A stretch of DNA of 17,254 nt, from assembly GCA_002397355.1 (NCBI GenBank), contig DHAI01000018.1, forward strand, positions 16,282 through 33,535, given 5' to 3'. Under the pieces are notes generated by a model. It searched no databases and was not told the DNA's origin. It was given only the letters and a program-made list of their open reading frames with translations. Below, piece after piece: positions 1 to 8,520 of this stretch (within the stretch, counting starts at the first letter, position 1; every line of letters begins with the position of its first letter). The DNA is from Ruminococcaceae bacterium UBA4958. Its GTDB lineage: Bacteria; Bacillota; Clostridia; Oscillospirales; Acutalibacteraceae. The translations under genes and the position numbers were made by a program.

Positions 1-370
1 TCCCAAAGTCCGTAGAAATTGAAAGTGACAGCTCCGGATAGCCTGGTAGATGATTCAGCGATATCCGGAGCATTTCTATGCTTTCGAAATACCTCGGAGT
101 TTGGGACAAGCTCAACGAAAAGGCGGAGAACCGTTGATTCGCTCATGGCTTTTGTGGTACAATTCAACAAGCATATTGTGGCATAATGGGCATGTCTATG
201 GCACGATAACGGCAGCATCAAGGGAGGCATTGCAAACTGTAAACACATTTTGATGGCGGTTTTTCCCGGTGGATTTGCAGGAAACCAGCTTGAAGCGGCA
301 CCGCGTGAGCTCCCGCAGGATGCGGACGTCCTGGAAGGGGATAAAACCGCCGGGAACAATCCCGATTCGA
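1..370 (-). pseudogene. Degraded IS110-family transposase fragment
   Basis: Read on the minus strand from about 370 downwards, the translation contains the block GGFIPFQDVRILRELTRCRF followed by KLVSCKSTGKNRHQNVFTVC and NASLDAA. This is the characteristic linker between the DEDD catalytic region and the C-terminal Tnp_20 domain of IS110/IS1111 recombinases (family pattern: FIP..DIR.LRELTRYR.KLV....EKNR.QN). The frame then hits a stop at 196-198. Near the window edge (about 50-1) another frame reads LPGYPELSLSISTDFG, resembling the LPGI..LSA.TIISEIG helix-hairpin-helix segment that follows in intact proteins. The N-terminal catalytic domain is absent upstream and the middle is scrambled, so this is a dead remnant that probably continues past position 1. 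Recognition is from memory of the family, not from a search. No terminal repeats or bridge-RNA region can be assigned. Confidence 0.62.
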
Positions 371-433
371 GGGGCTACGCCCATTTTCATTACTGTTTGT
401 GCCTTGAGCACAGCGAAAGGAATGAGTCTTATT

Positions 434-820
434 ATGCATATGCTCCATCACATTTCTTTCGGCGTTTTAGATCTTGACAAAGCAGCAGATTTCTATGACG
501 CCGTTTTGGGTTGCCTTGGTTTCGTGAGGGTATGGACGGACGCGACCGCAGTAGGGTATGGTGTGGAAGGCGAGGGGGATAAATTTGCAATCATGCTGGT
601 TAAGGGTACTCTGGCCATACCGCAAGAGGGATTCCATTTGGCTTTTTCAGCAGAATCCCGCGAGCAGGTCGACCTATTCTATGCTGCCGCTTTAAAGCAT
701 GGTGGAGTTGGGGAGTTGCCGCCAGCGCTGCATCCCGAATACGGACCATCTTACTATGCGGCTTATGTAACGGACCCGGAAGGTTACTATATTGAAGCTG
801 TTATCAATACAGAAATATAA
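434..820 (+). CDS. VOC-superfamily (glyoxalase/bleomycin-resistance fold) protein, about 128 aa
   Basis: The protein begins MHMLHHISFGVLDLDKAADF, the standard first beta-alpha module of VOC proteins (H-H-I-x-F-G-V-x-D-L...FY), with a candidate first metal-ligand His near residue 5. The second module ends YVTDPEGYYIEAVINTEI, with DPEG-x-x-IE carrying the usual C-terminal metal-ligand Glu. The length matches single-chain VOC enzymes that dimerise. The substrate cannot be deduced; lactoylglutathione lyase is only one of many possibilities. The open frame extends upstream to 269, but that part has no VOC character and overlaps the transposase scar. The ATG at 434 (or 440), preceded by AAGGA at 417-421, is therefore the better start. 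Base composition is visibly less GC-rich than the neighbours, and it sits beside an IS remnant, which suggests acquisition by transfer. It is probably cytosolic. Confidence 0.8.
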   Translation: MHMLHHISFGVLDLDKAADFYDAVLGCLGFVRVWTDATAVGYGVEGEGDKFAIMLVKGTLAIPQEGFHLAFSAESREQVDLFYAAALKHGGVGELPPALHPEYGPSYYAAYVTDPEGYYIEAVINTEI

Positions 821-973
821 GAGGTTTCGGCAGTTTGCGTCTCAGCGGCCCGGAGCGCCGGCCGGACGCATGAACAGGACAGCATGGCCATGGCGATCAT
901 GCTGCCGGGGGGAAAGCATGCTCCGAAAGGGATCCGGTTCGTAATCATCCGTTCGCTCAATATAAAAAGCACA
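821..973. other. Intergenic stretch after the VOC gene, no gene seen
   Basis: No credible coding frame is seen. A GC-rich imperfect hairpin lies just after the VOC stop: GCGTC and CGGCC at 837-850 pair with GGCCG and GACGC at 860-869. It lacks a T-run, so it is at best a weak transcript end. Short inverted repeats of CATG-type words (about 881-905) have no evident function. Confidence 0.4.
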
Positions 974-1003
974 GCCTCCCGCCAGCCGGCAGGAGGCCTT
1001 TTT
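974..1003. terminator. Rho-independent terminator (probably bidirectional)
   Basis: The stem GCCTCC-C-GCC pairs with GGC-A-GGAGGC around an AGCC loop (974-997), followed on the plus strand by CTTTTTG. On the other strand the same stem is followed, two bases on, by CTTTTTATA. It would close the VOC transcription unit and insulate the promoter just downstream. Confidence 0.8.
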
Positions 1004-1012
1004 GCGTCCGTC

Positions 1013-1041
1013 TTGACCGGGCCGGTAAAGCCTGCTATGAT
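1013..1041 (+). promoter_or_regulatory. Sigma-A-type promoter for the 106-aa hypothetical gene
   Basis: TTGACC at 1013-1018, a 17-bp spacer and TATGAT at 1036-1041 match the housekeeping consensus closely. Predicted initiation near 1048 leaves a leader of about 40 nt. GGAGGG at 1076-1081 and the ATG at 1087 follow. It lies directly after the preceding terminator, so the downstream gene is an independent unit. Confidence 0.75.
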
Positions 1042-1086
1042 AAACCCCAGAGAAAAGCGCGGTTTCCGCGCGGCGGAGGGAAAAGA

Positions 1087-1407
1087 ATGATCGCTGAAAT
1101 CGACTGGCACGCGCAGGGGCTAATCCCGGAATTGCTCTATTTTAAAAACAAAAACGACTTCACAGGCAGCGTGAACAACCCGGGCAGGCGGGAATTCCGC
1201 TACCGGCTCTCCCCCGCCGCCGAAAAGCCGGAAAACGGAACCGAAAAGCTCCTGATCCGGGCCGAAGTCTGGTTTGGTCCATTCTGCTACGAAAAAAGCG
1301 AAATGGAAGCCTCCGCCGATTTCCCGATGGACGAAAGCGGACGGAACGCCGCGGTCGACTGGGTTGCGGGGGAATACGCCGCGATGATACCGGACGCGGA
1401 GGCCTGA
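1087..1407 (+). CDS. Hypothetical protein, 106 aa
   Basis: I do not recognise a family. The product is small, soluble-looking and mildly acidic, with several aromatic residues (WFGPFCYEK near residues 62-70) and a likely amphipathic C-terminal helix ending in MIPDAEA. It has no signal peptide, membrane segment or metal-binding cluster. Reality as a gene is supported by signals rather than homology: a near-consensus promoter at 1013-1041, GGAGGG six bases before the ATG, and a strong terminator 22 bases after the stop. It is transcribed towards groEL, with the two units ending on adjacent hairpins. The opposite-strand frames over the same bases have no such signals and low-complexity arginine/phenylalanine-rich translations, so I treat them as shadows. 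Confidence 0.72.
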   Translation: MIAEIDWHAQGLIPELLYFKNKNDFTGSVNNPGRREFRYRLSPAAEKPENGTEKLLIRAEVWFGPFCYEKSEMEASADFPMDESGRNAAVDWVAGEYAAMIPDAEA

Positions 1408-1428
1408 AAAGGCGGCCTCCAACCGAAA

Positions 1429-1453
1429 CGCCCCGGCAAAGCCGGGGCGTTTC
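1429..1453 (+). terminator. Terminator of the 106-aa hypothetical gene
   Basis: A perfect 9-bp stem CGCCCCGGC / GCCGGGGCG (1429-1437 with 1441-1449) and AAA loop is followed by TTTC. The upstream GAAA makes it partly symmetrical. Confidence 0.8.
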
Positions 1454-1463
1454 ACACAACGGC

Positions 1464-1505
1464 AAAGGCCGGGCGGGCGCTTCCCAAAGCGCCCGCCCGG
1501 CCTTT
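1464..1505. terminator. Strong hairpin terminator shared by the groEL and hypothetical units
   Basis: A perfect 19-bp inverted repeat, AAAGGCCGGGCGGGCGCTT at 1464-1482 with its complement at 1487-1505, encloses a 4-base loop. The minus-strand transcript from groEL (stop at 1528) meets it 22 bases after the stop codon and ends in CCTTT. The A/T flanks on both sides make it usable in both directions, as expected between convergent genes. Confidence 0.85.
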
Positions 1506-1527
1506 CGCCTAAAACGGATCGGAACGA

Positions 1528-3180
<1,653 letters not shown>

Positions 3181-3202
3181 TTATTTATTTGAATGGGAAA
3201 TG

Positions 3203-3543
<341 letters not shown>

Positions 3544-3547
3544 GCTT

Positions 3548-3576
3548 ATTTTATCTGCTTCCCATCAAAAAATCAA
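3548..3576 (-). promoter_or_regulatory. Sigma-A-type promoter of groESL
   Basis: On the minus strand TTGATT (3576-3571), 17 bp and TAAAAT (3553-3548) precede the CIRCE operator. Predicted initiation falls at the outer edge of CIRCE, so HrcA binding would block transcription directly. This site lies in the gap after the RNA methyltransferase gene, for which no clear terminator hairpin is visible. Confidence 0.8.
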
Positions 3577-3612
3577 GGGCTTTTGCCAGAAAAAAAGCGA
3601 TTTCACAAATAT

Positions 3613-4767
3613 TTAACAAATATCCTGCCCCTGCGCCTCGCGGGCGGCCTCATGGAAGAACATGTAATACTGGCAGCGGATCATTCCGTTGTAGAGCTTC
3701 CTCCTGTGCGCGGCCTTCCGGCCGAAGCAGGCCTCGAACATCTCGTCGGGGGTGATGACGGCATAGCTCCAGCCGCGCCGCGGCTGGAAGACGCGGCCCA
3801 TCGTGCGGTAAAGCCCTTCGGCGGAGCGCAGGTCGAGCAGACGCTCGCCGTAGGGCGGGTTGCAGATGACGCAGCCGTACTCCCCCTCCGCGCGGAAATC
3901 GGCGACGTCGCGCACCTCGGCGCGGACACAGTCGGAAACGCCCGCCTTGGCGGCGTTTTCCGCCGTGAGGGAAACGGCGGCCGGATCGATGTCATACCCG
4001 TGCGCGGAAAACGCGGCGTCGCGCATCTCCAGCGACCGGGCGCGTTCGCGCTCGCGCTTCCAGACCGATTTTTCGGGCGCGTCCCAGTTCTCGGCGGCGA
4101 ACCCGCGGCTTCTTCCCGGCGCGATATTCCGGGCCAGCAGGGCGGCCTCGATCGGGATCGTGCCGGAGCCGCAGAGCGGGTCGATGAAGTTCGCGTCGTG
4201 CCGGACGCGCGAAAAGTAGGCCATCGCGGCGGCCAGCGTCTCGCGGATCGGCGCCTCCGCGGCGTTCGCGCGGTATCCCCGCTTGTGCAGGCCCACGCCG
4301 CTCGTGTCGATCATCAGGCTCGCGCTGTCTTTCAGGAGCAGGAACTGGATCTGCCGCGGGGCGCCCGTCTCCTCGAACCACGCGACGGAATATTTGGCGC
4401 GCAGCCGCTCCACGACCGCTTTCTTGACGATCGCCTGGCAATCCGGCACGCTGGCAAGCTGCGAATCCAGGCAGGAGCCCTTCACGGGGAAGGCGTCCTT
4501 TCTGCCGATCCAGCGCTCCCACGGGAGCCCGCGCACGCCCTGAAAAAGCTCCTCGAAGCTGTGCGCCGGGAAAACGCCCATCAGGATCTGGACGCGCTCG
4601 CCGTACCGGCTGCAGAGGTTGGCGCGGGCGATCATCTCCGCCGAGCCGTCGAACGCAACGCGGCCGTTTTGAGGCGAGACATGCCCCGCCCCCATCCGGC
4701 GCAGCTCGTCCCCCAACGGACCTTCCAAACCAAACAGGCATGGGCATACCAACTGAAAATCACTCAT
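3613..4767 (-). CDS. THUMP-domain class I RNA methyltransferase (RlmL/YpsC type), 384 aa
   Basis: This is a predicted S-adenosylmethionine-dependent RNA guanine-N2 methyltransferase of the COG0116 group, which contains the RlmL N-terminal half and Bacillus YpsC. The N-terminus (FQLVCPCLFGLEGPLGDEL) and the region to about residue 160 fit the ferredoxin-like plus THUMP RNA-binding modules. The SAM site is DPLCGSGTIPIEAAL near residues 196-210, the acidic loop is GYDIDPAAV near 257-265, and the catalytic motif is CNPPYGERL near 302-310. The NPPY box is typical of N-methylation of an exocyclic amine. Length matches the single-domain family, without the RlmK half found in E. coli RlmL. A modest GAAGG lies 11 bases before the ATG. 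The precise rRNA target cannot be told from sequence. Confidence 0.9.
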   Translation of the reverse strand: MSDFQLVCPCLFGLEGPLGDELRRMGAGHVSPQNGRVAFDGSAEMIARANLCSRYGERVQILMGVFPAHSFEELFQGVRGLPWERWIGRKDAFPVKGSCLDSQLASVPDCQAIVKKAVVERLRAKYSVAWFEETGAPRQIQFLLLKDSASLMIDTSGVGLHKRGYRANAAEAPIRETLAAAMAYFSRVRHDANFIDPLCGSGTIPIEAALLARNIAPGRSRGFAAENWDAPEKSVWKRERERARSLEMRDAAFSAHGYDIDPAAVSLTAENAAKAGVSDCVRAEVRDVADFRAEGEYGCVICNPPYGERLLDLRSAEGLYRTMGRVFQPRRGWSYAVITPDEMFEACFGRKAAHRRKLYNGMIRCQYYMFFHEAAREAQGQDIC

Positions 4768-4905
4768 GAAAAAATAGCCTTCTCGCTTTCTCCGCCTCTG
4801 AAAAAAGGCGGTTCATATCCAAATCCGGGGATGGGAGGCTCCGGGCGTCCCCCGTCTATCCCCGAAGAGCCTCGCTTCCGTCGGGGGCTCGAAACGTTTT
4901 TTGCC
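4768..4905. other. Intergenic spacer with overlapping inverted repeats
   Basis: No gene is seen. The stretch contains several possible short stems: CCGCC/GGCGG around 4794-4815, CCCCGA/TCGGGG at 4860-4865 and 4881-4886, and GAGCC/GGCTC in nearby positions that would compete. A run of six T at 4897-4902 follows on the plus strand. I cannot assign a promoter for the methyltransferase with confidence. Confidence 0.35.
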
Positions 4906-4942
4906 AAAAAGGACGGGGGCTGCGCAGCACACAGTCCCCGTC
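4906..4942 (-). terminator. Rho-independent terminator after hpf
   Basis: On the minus strand GACGGGGACTG pairs with CAGCCCCCGTC (one mismatch) around a TGTGCTGCG loop, followed by CTTTTTGG. It begins 25 bases after the hpf stop codon. Confidence 0.8.
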
Positions 4943-4966
4943 TGCGACCGCCGAATCCGGGCGCGT

Positions 4967-5506
4967 TTATTCGCCGTCCGGCTCCAGCAGTCCGAACCCG
5001 CCGTCTTTCCGGCGGTAAACGACATTGATCTCTCCGGTTTCAACATTCCGGAACAGGAAGAACTGATGGTCCAACAGGTCCATCTGAAGGATCGCTTCTT
5101 CCGGGCTCATCGGCTGGATCACAAAGCGCTTCGTGCGGACGGGCGCATACCGGGTTTGCTCGTCCGGCTCCTCGCCCTCCCGTTCCGCCGGCTCCAGCGC
5201 GCCGGCAACGTCGCCGCGCAGCCGCTTGGACAAACGCTTTTTGTTCCTACGGATCTGGTTGCCGAGCGCGCGGATCGCGTCGTCCAGCGCCGTATTCATC
5301 GCGTCCGACGTGGACTCGGCCCGGTAAAGCATCCCGCGCGAACGGATCGTGATCTCAACAGTCTGGCGGTTCCGCTCCAAAGTGACGACGACCTTCGCTT
5401 CCGCGTCCTCGTCGAAGATCCTGTCAAAGCGGGAAAGCTTCTTTTTTACAAGCTCCTTGAAGTTGTCTCTCAGATTGACTTTGCGCCCGATGATGGTAAC
5501 CTTCAT
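4967..5506 (-). CDS. hpf: Long-form ribosome hibernation promoting factor, 179 aa
   Basis: This protein binds the 30S decoding centre and drives formation of inactive 100S ribosome dimers in stationary phase or stress. The N-terminal domain (about 1-98) has the RaiA/HPF pattern MKVTIIGRKVNLRDNFKELV and the basic helix RRNKKRLSKRLR. An acidic variable linker (about 101-122) joins it to the C-terminal dimerisation domain (RFVIQPMSPEEAILQMDLLD, 127-146, then HQFFLFRN...GEINVVYRRKDGGFGLLEP). That second domain defines the long form that makes 100S dimers without RMF. AAAGGAGCTGGCAGT precedes the ATG. The gene is a single-gene unit with its own putative promoter and terminator. Confidence 0.97.
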   Translation of the reverse strand: MKVTIIGRKVNLRDNFKELVKKKLSRFDRIFDEDAEAKVVVTLERNRQTVEITIRSRGMLYRAESTSDAMNTALDDAIRALGNQIRRNKKRLSKRLRGDVAGALEPAEREGEEPDEQTRYAPVRTKRFVIQPMSPEEAILQMDLLDHQFFLFRNVETGEINVVYRRKDGGFGLLEPDGE

Positions 5507-5550
5507 ACTGCCAGCTCCTTTACCAAAACCTGTGGCTTGATTCCGGCTCC

Positions 5551-5579
5551 ATCATATCACAATTATTGTTTCCAATAAA
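5551..5579 (-). promoter_or_regulatory. Putative hpf promoter
   Basis: On the minus strand TTTATT (5579-5574), 17 bp and TATGAT (5556-5551) lie about 45 bases before the hpf ATG, in an AT-rich gap between hpf and the fumarase gene. The -35 is poor. The spacer holds an 11-bp palindrome ACAATAATTGT that could be a regulator site. Stationary-phase control of hpf by another sigma factor is also possible. Confidence 0.45.
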
Positions 5580-5596
5580 CAGATAAATTATGAAAA

Positions 5597-6442
5597 TCAC
5601 GAAATAACGGCGGATTTGTGCCTGGTGACGTGGCACCCCATATTCACGGCGAGAGGAAGGCCGGCAATGTGGGTGGGGCGCCGCTCGATATTCACGGCGA
5701 GCGCCGTGGTGGAGCCGCCGAATCCCTGCGGCCCCACGCCCAGCGCGTTGACGGCCGCCAGCATACGCTCTTCCAGCGCCGCGTAAAACGGGTCTTCGTT
5801 CCGCTGCGAAACCGGCCTGCAGAGGGCCTCCTTCGCAAGCAGGGCGCACTGCTCGAAATCTCCGCCGACGCCGACGCCGACGACGACGGGCGGGCACGGC
5901 CTCCCGCCGGCGAGCCGCACCGTCTCGGCCACAAAAGCGACGAGGTCGTCCACCGAAGCGGCGGGCGTAAACATCTTCAGCCGGCTCATGTTTTCGCTGC
6001 CGAAACCCTTCGGCGCAACGGTCAGGCGGAGCTGCCCGCCGGGCACCAGGCGCGTATGCAGCACGGCGGGGGTGTTGTCTCCCGTATTGCCCCGGCGGAT
6101 CGGGTCCGCGGCGACGGAGCAGCGGAGCAGGCCGTCCCGGTAGCCGCGGCGGACGCCCTCGTTCACCGCGTCCTCGAACGCGCCGCCGGTGATGTGCACG
6201 TCCTGCCCTACTTCCGCGAAAACGACCGCCATGCCGGTATCCTGGCAGACCGGAAGACTCATCTCCCGCGCGGCGTCCATGTTTTTGCCCAGCTCCCGGA
6301 GAATGGACCTGCCCAGCGGCGAAGCCTCCGTCCCGGCGGCGGAGCGGATGCGGCGCTCCAGGTCTTCCGGCAGGACGCGGTTTGCCTCCACGCAGAGGCG
6401 CGCAACCGTCCGGGCAATCTGTTCCACAGTGATTTCCTTCAT
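5597..6442 (-). CDS. Fumarate hydratase / tartrate dehydratase-type alpha subunit, 281 aa
   Basis: This is the alpha subunit of class I [4Fe-4S] hydro-lyases (PF05681: fumarase alpha, TtdA), which interconvert fumarate and malate or act on related hydroxy acids together with a beta subunit. Probable cluster cysteines are C66 in SLPVCQDTGM, C199 in DFEQCALLAKEAL and C270 in NMGCHVTRHKSAVI; the signatures GNTGDNTPAVLHT and APKGFGSENMSRLKMF are also present. Length matches a free alpha subunit, so nothing is missing. The start at 6442 follows a weak GGAAAGGCAGG site. The same frame stays open for about 330 codons upstream across the amidohydrolase gene, but that extension is a shadow. The beta subunit, normally the next gene, is not here: hpf follows instead. 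Which acid is the substrate cannot be decided. Confidence 0.93.
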   Translation of the reverse strand: MKEITVEQIARTVARLCVEANRVLPEDLERRIRSAAGTEASPLGRSILRELGKNMDAAREMSLPVCQDTGMAVVFAEVGQDVHITGGAFEDAVNEGVRRGYRDGLLRCSVAADPIRRGNTGDNTPAVLHTRLVPGGQLRLTVAPKGFGSENMSRLKMFTPAASVDDLVAFVAETVRLAGGRPCPPVVVGVGVGGDFEQCALLAKEALCRPVSQRNEDPFYAALEERMLAAVNALGVGPQGFGGSTTALAVNIERRPTHIAGLPLAVNMGCHVTRHKSAVIS

Positions 6443-6465
6443 GCTGGCGACCTGCCTTTCCGGCC

Positions 6466-7632
6466 TCAGCCGATCCGCTTGACCGCTATTTTTCCGCCGG
6501 CGATCACGATTTCCGGCCTCGCGTTCAGGGAAAGCGGATCGCTGCGGAAGACGGCGAGATCCGCGTCCTTTCCCTTCTCGATGGACCCGATCCGGCTGTC
6601 GACGCCGCAGATCCTCGCCGGATTGATCGTGATGGCCTTCAGGGCTTCCCCATGGTCCATGCCCTCCCGCACGGCAAGCGCGGCGCAGAGCGGCAGGTAC
6701 TGCAGCGGGATGACCGGGTGGTCGGTGATGATGGCCGTGAGAATGCCGTGCGAGGAGAGAACGCCCGGGCAGGCGGGCGTCTGGTTCTTCAGCTCCGGCT
6801 TGCATCGGTCGGTAAAGAACGGCCCGCTGAGGACGCGGACATGTTCCGCTTTGAGCTTGTCCGCGATCAGATGGCCCTCCGTCCCGTGGACAATGACGAA
6901 GTTCAGGTGGAATTCCTTCCCGATGCGGATCGCGGTGAAAATATCGTCCGCGCGGTGGGCATGGAAATGGACTTCCACCTCGCCGCGGAGCGCCGGGAGA
7001 AGCGCCTCGCATTTCATGTCGTATTCCGGCGGATCGGCGTCCGGGTCCGCCTGGGCCCTCTCCATGTCCTGACGGTAGCGCTTCGCCTTGAAAAGCGCCT
7101 CGCGGATCAGCGCGGCGGTTGCCATGCGCGTAGACGGCGTCTCGTTCCTGCCGTGGTAAACGTTTTTCGGGTTTTCCCCCAGCGCCATTTTGACGGCGAC
7201 CGGCGCCTTGACGATCATATCGTCCACGCAGCTCCCGTAGGTCTTGATAGCCGCGAGCTGGCCGCCGATGGGGTTGGCGCTTCCCGGGCCGGTGACGACG
7301 GATGTGACGCCGGCCGCCAGCGCCTCCGAGAAACAGCGGTCCATGGGGTTGATTGCGTCGATGGCGCGGAGCTGCGGCATGAGGGGATTGGTCTCCTCGT
7401 TGCCGTCGTCCCCTTCGAACGTCAGAGCGTCCTCCCACATGCCGAGGTGTGTGTGCGCATCGAAGAAACCGGGGTAAACGTCCGCCCCGCGCAGGTCCAG
7501 CACCGTTTCGTTCTGCTCCGGCACGAAGCTCCCCGCGCCCACGGAGTCTATCTTTTCCCCGCGGACGCGCACGGAACCGTTCTCGATGGTCTGCTCCGCC
7601 ATGGTATGGATTCTCGCGTGAATCAAAAGCAT
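6466..7632 (-). CDS. Amidohydrolase (imidazolonepropionase-like), 388 aa
   Basis: This is a metal-dependent amidohydrolase of the PF01979 superfamily with a TIM-barrel core. The N-terminal beta-sandwich strand (ARIHT...IENGSVRVRGEKIDSVG) leads into DVYPGFFDAHTHLGMWED, carrying the HxH metal pair at 60 and 62. Further candidate ligands are K148 in APVAVKMALGENP (possible carboxylated lysine), the His cluster VHFHAH near 221-226, HGTEGH at 249-254 and D304 in TDHPVIP. The C-terminal IGSIEKGKDADLAVF is the classic return to the sandwich domain. The substrate is unknown; candidates are cyclic amide or N-acyl compounds. AGGAGGATCTGAA precedes the ATG, and a terminator hairpin sits 22 bases upstream of the start. 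It ends 23 bases before the fumarase-type gene, so the two are probably cotranscribed. Confidence 0.92.
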   Translation of the reverse strand: MLLIHARIHTMAEQTIENGSVRVRGEKIDSVGAGSFVPEQNETVLDLRGADVYPGFFDAHTHLGMWEDALTFEGDDGNEETNPLMPQLRAIDAINPMDRCFSEALAAGVTSVVTGPGSANPIGGQLAAIKTYGSCVDDMIVKAPVAVKMALGENPKNVYHGRNETPSTRMATAALIREALFKAKRYRQDMERAQADPDADPPEYDMKCEALLPALRGEVEVHFHAHRADDIFTAIRIGKEFHLNFVIVHGTEGHLIADKLKAEHVRVLSGPFFTDRCKPELKNQTPACPGVLSSHGILTAIITDHPVIPLQYLPLCAALAVREGMDHGEALKAITINPARICGVDSRIGSIEKGKDADLAVFRSDPLSLNARPEIVIAGGKIAVKRIG

Positions 7633-7653
7633 TTCAGATCCTCCTGGTTTTCA

Positions 7654-7681
7654 CAAAAAAAGCGGAGTAGCTTCACTCCGC
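7654..7681 (-). terminator. Rho-independent terminator between the S1 gene and the amidohydrolase
   Basis: On the minus strand the stem GCGGAGT / ACTCCGC (7681-7675 with 7668-7662) and loop GAAGCT are followed by seven T. It starts about 38 bases after the S1 gene stop and ends just upstream of the amidohydrolase ribosome binding site. It therefore closes the division cluster, or acts as a leaky attenuator for the next genes. Confidence 0.85.
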
Positions 7682-7719
7682 AGGAATCTTGTTAAGGAAG
7701 GGCGATGTAGTGAAAGAGC

Positions 7720-8187
7720 CTATTTAGGCTGGTTGGAACCGGAGCCGCGTTTGGAAAACCCGCCGCGTTTCGCCTCCATGCAGCGCTTCAAGTCGGACAT
7801 TTTCTCGTCGCTTGTCTGCTTGAATCTCGTCATCATATCCTCAAAGGACGCCGGCTCATTGCGCTTTCCGGGCTGCCACTCGAAATTCCCCGGCCTTCCG
7901 GCGCTGTGGTAAGGGACCGGGTGCGCGGAGCGCAGGGGACGCACGGGGTGCGGAGCCTCCACCCGCTTCATGGAGAGGCTTACCCGGCCTTCCTGCGTAA
8001 TATTGAGGACTTTGACCTTAACCGTCTGGCCCTCCTTCACGTAATCGCGGATCTCTTTTACAAAGGTAGGAGCGACCTCGGAAATGTGGACCATACCCGT
8101 TTTCCCCCCGGGGAGCTCCACAAACGCCCCGAAGTTCGTAATGCCCGTTACTTTCCCCTCGACAATTGATCCAACCTCAAGCTGCAT
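7720..8187 (-). CDS. S1 RNA-binding domain protein (YabR-like), 155 aa
   Basis: A single S1/OB-fold domain covers about residues 1-75: VGSIVEGKVTGITNFGAFVE, KTGMVHISEV, VKVKVLNI and GRVSLSMK are the standard strands. The remainder is basic and low-complexity, ending KRGGFSKRGSGSNQPK, and probably adds non-specific RNA affinity. It corresponds by position and size to YabR, which follows divIC in Bacillus and belongs to a group of polynucleotide-phosphorylase-like S1 proteins acting in translation or RNA regulation. The exact role is unsettled. GAGGAGG lies 13 bases before the ATG. It starts 30 bases after divIC and is followed by a terminator, so it is the last gene of the cluster. Confidence 0.93.
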   Translation of the reverse strand: MQLEVGSIVEGKVTGITNFGAFVELPGGKTGMVHISEVAPTFVKEIRDYVKEGQTVKVKVLNITQEGRVSLSMKRVEAPHPVRPLRSAHPVPYHSAGRPGNFEWQPGKRNEPASFEDMMTRFKQTSDEKMSDLKRCMEAKRGGFSKRGSGSNQPK

Positions 8188-8217
8188 AAATCAGTCTTTT
8201 CCTCCTCAAATCACATT

Positions 8218-8520
8218 TCACTTTCCGGCTATATTCACATAAACGCGTTCGCCGGGCTTGGAATAATCCAGGCCCTCGCGCGCGGCTTTCTCAATATAGT
8301 TGCCGCTGCCGGCCTCTCCGCTCTGCAAGGCGCTTTTCAGGTCGTCGTTCTGGATTTCCTGGATCTGAATCTGCTGCTCCATGGCGGCGAGCTGCTGCTT
8401 TTTTTCGCGGATCGACGTCTGCTGCTGGATCAGCAGGACGAGGGTGTAAACGGAAAAGACGAAAATGGCGAGGCGAAGCAGGACGCTTTTTCTGGATTTT
8501 TTTCCTTCGATCAATCTCAT
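8218..8520 (-). CDS. divIC: Septum formation initiator DivIC/FtsB family, 100 aa
   Basis: This is a bitopic membrane protein of the divisome that pairs with FtsL. A basic cytoplasmic N-terminus (MRLIEGKKSRKSVLLRL) precedes one membrane segment (about residues 13-31), then a glutamine-rich coiled coil (32-65) and the extracytoplasmic tail with YIEKAAREGLDYSKPGERVYVN, the family signature. I choose the ATG at 8520 because AAGGCGG lies 8 bases before it. The in-frame ATGs at 8574 and 8568 have no ribosome binding site, and they coincide with the predicted transcription start of a TATAAT promoter at 8576-8605. Starting there would add 18 or 16 residues. The reading frame of yabQ runs over the whole 5' half of this gene. 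Confidence 0.92.
   Translation of the reverse strand: MRLIEGKKSRKSVLLRLAIFVFSVYTLVLLIQQQTSIREKKQQLAAMEQQIQIQEIQNDDLKSALQSGEAGSGNYIEKAAREGLDYSKPGERVYVNIAGK

Noticed and set aside
50..253. 67-codon plus-strand frame at the left end
   Set aside because: It lies over the transposase remnant on the opposite strand and has no ribosome binding site or recognisable content.
4768..4966. Riboswitch or small RNA in the hpf-methyltransferase gap
   Set aside because: Stems are present, but no conserved riboswitch core is recognisable and the best hairpin is explained as the hpf terminator.
3583..5028. 481-codon plus-strand frame opposite the RNA methyltransferase
   Set aside because: It crosses a terminator, a spacer and the end of hpf, and its composition is that of a shadow frame.
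5597..7438. 613-codon frame that would give a fumarase alpha with a 330-residue N-terminal fusion
   Set aside because: The first 330 codons lie over the amidohydrolase in another frame and are Arg/Pro/Gly-rich without a domain. The true N-terminus MKEITVEQIA starts at 6442.
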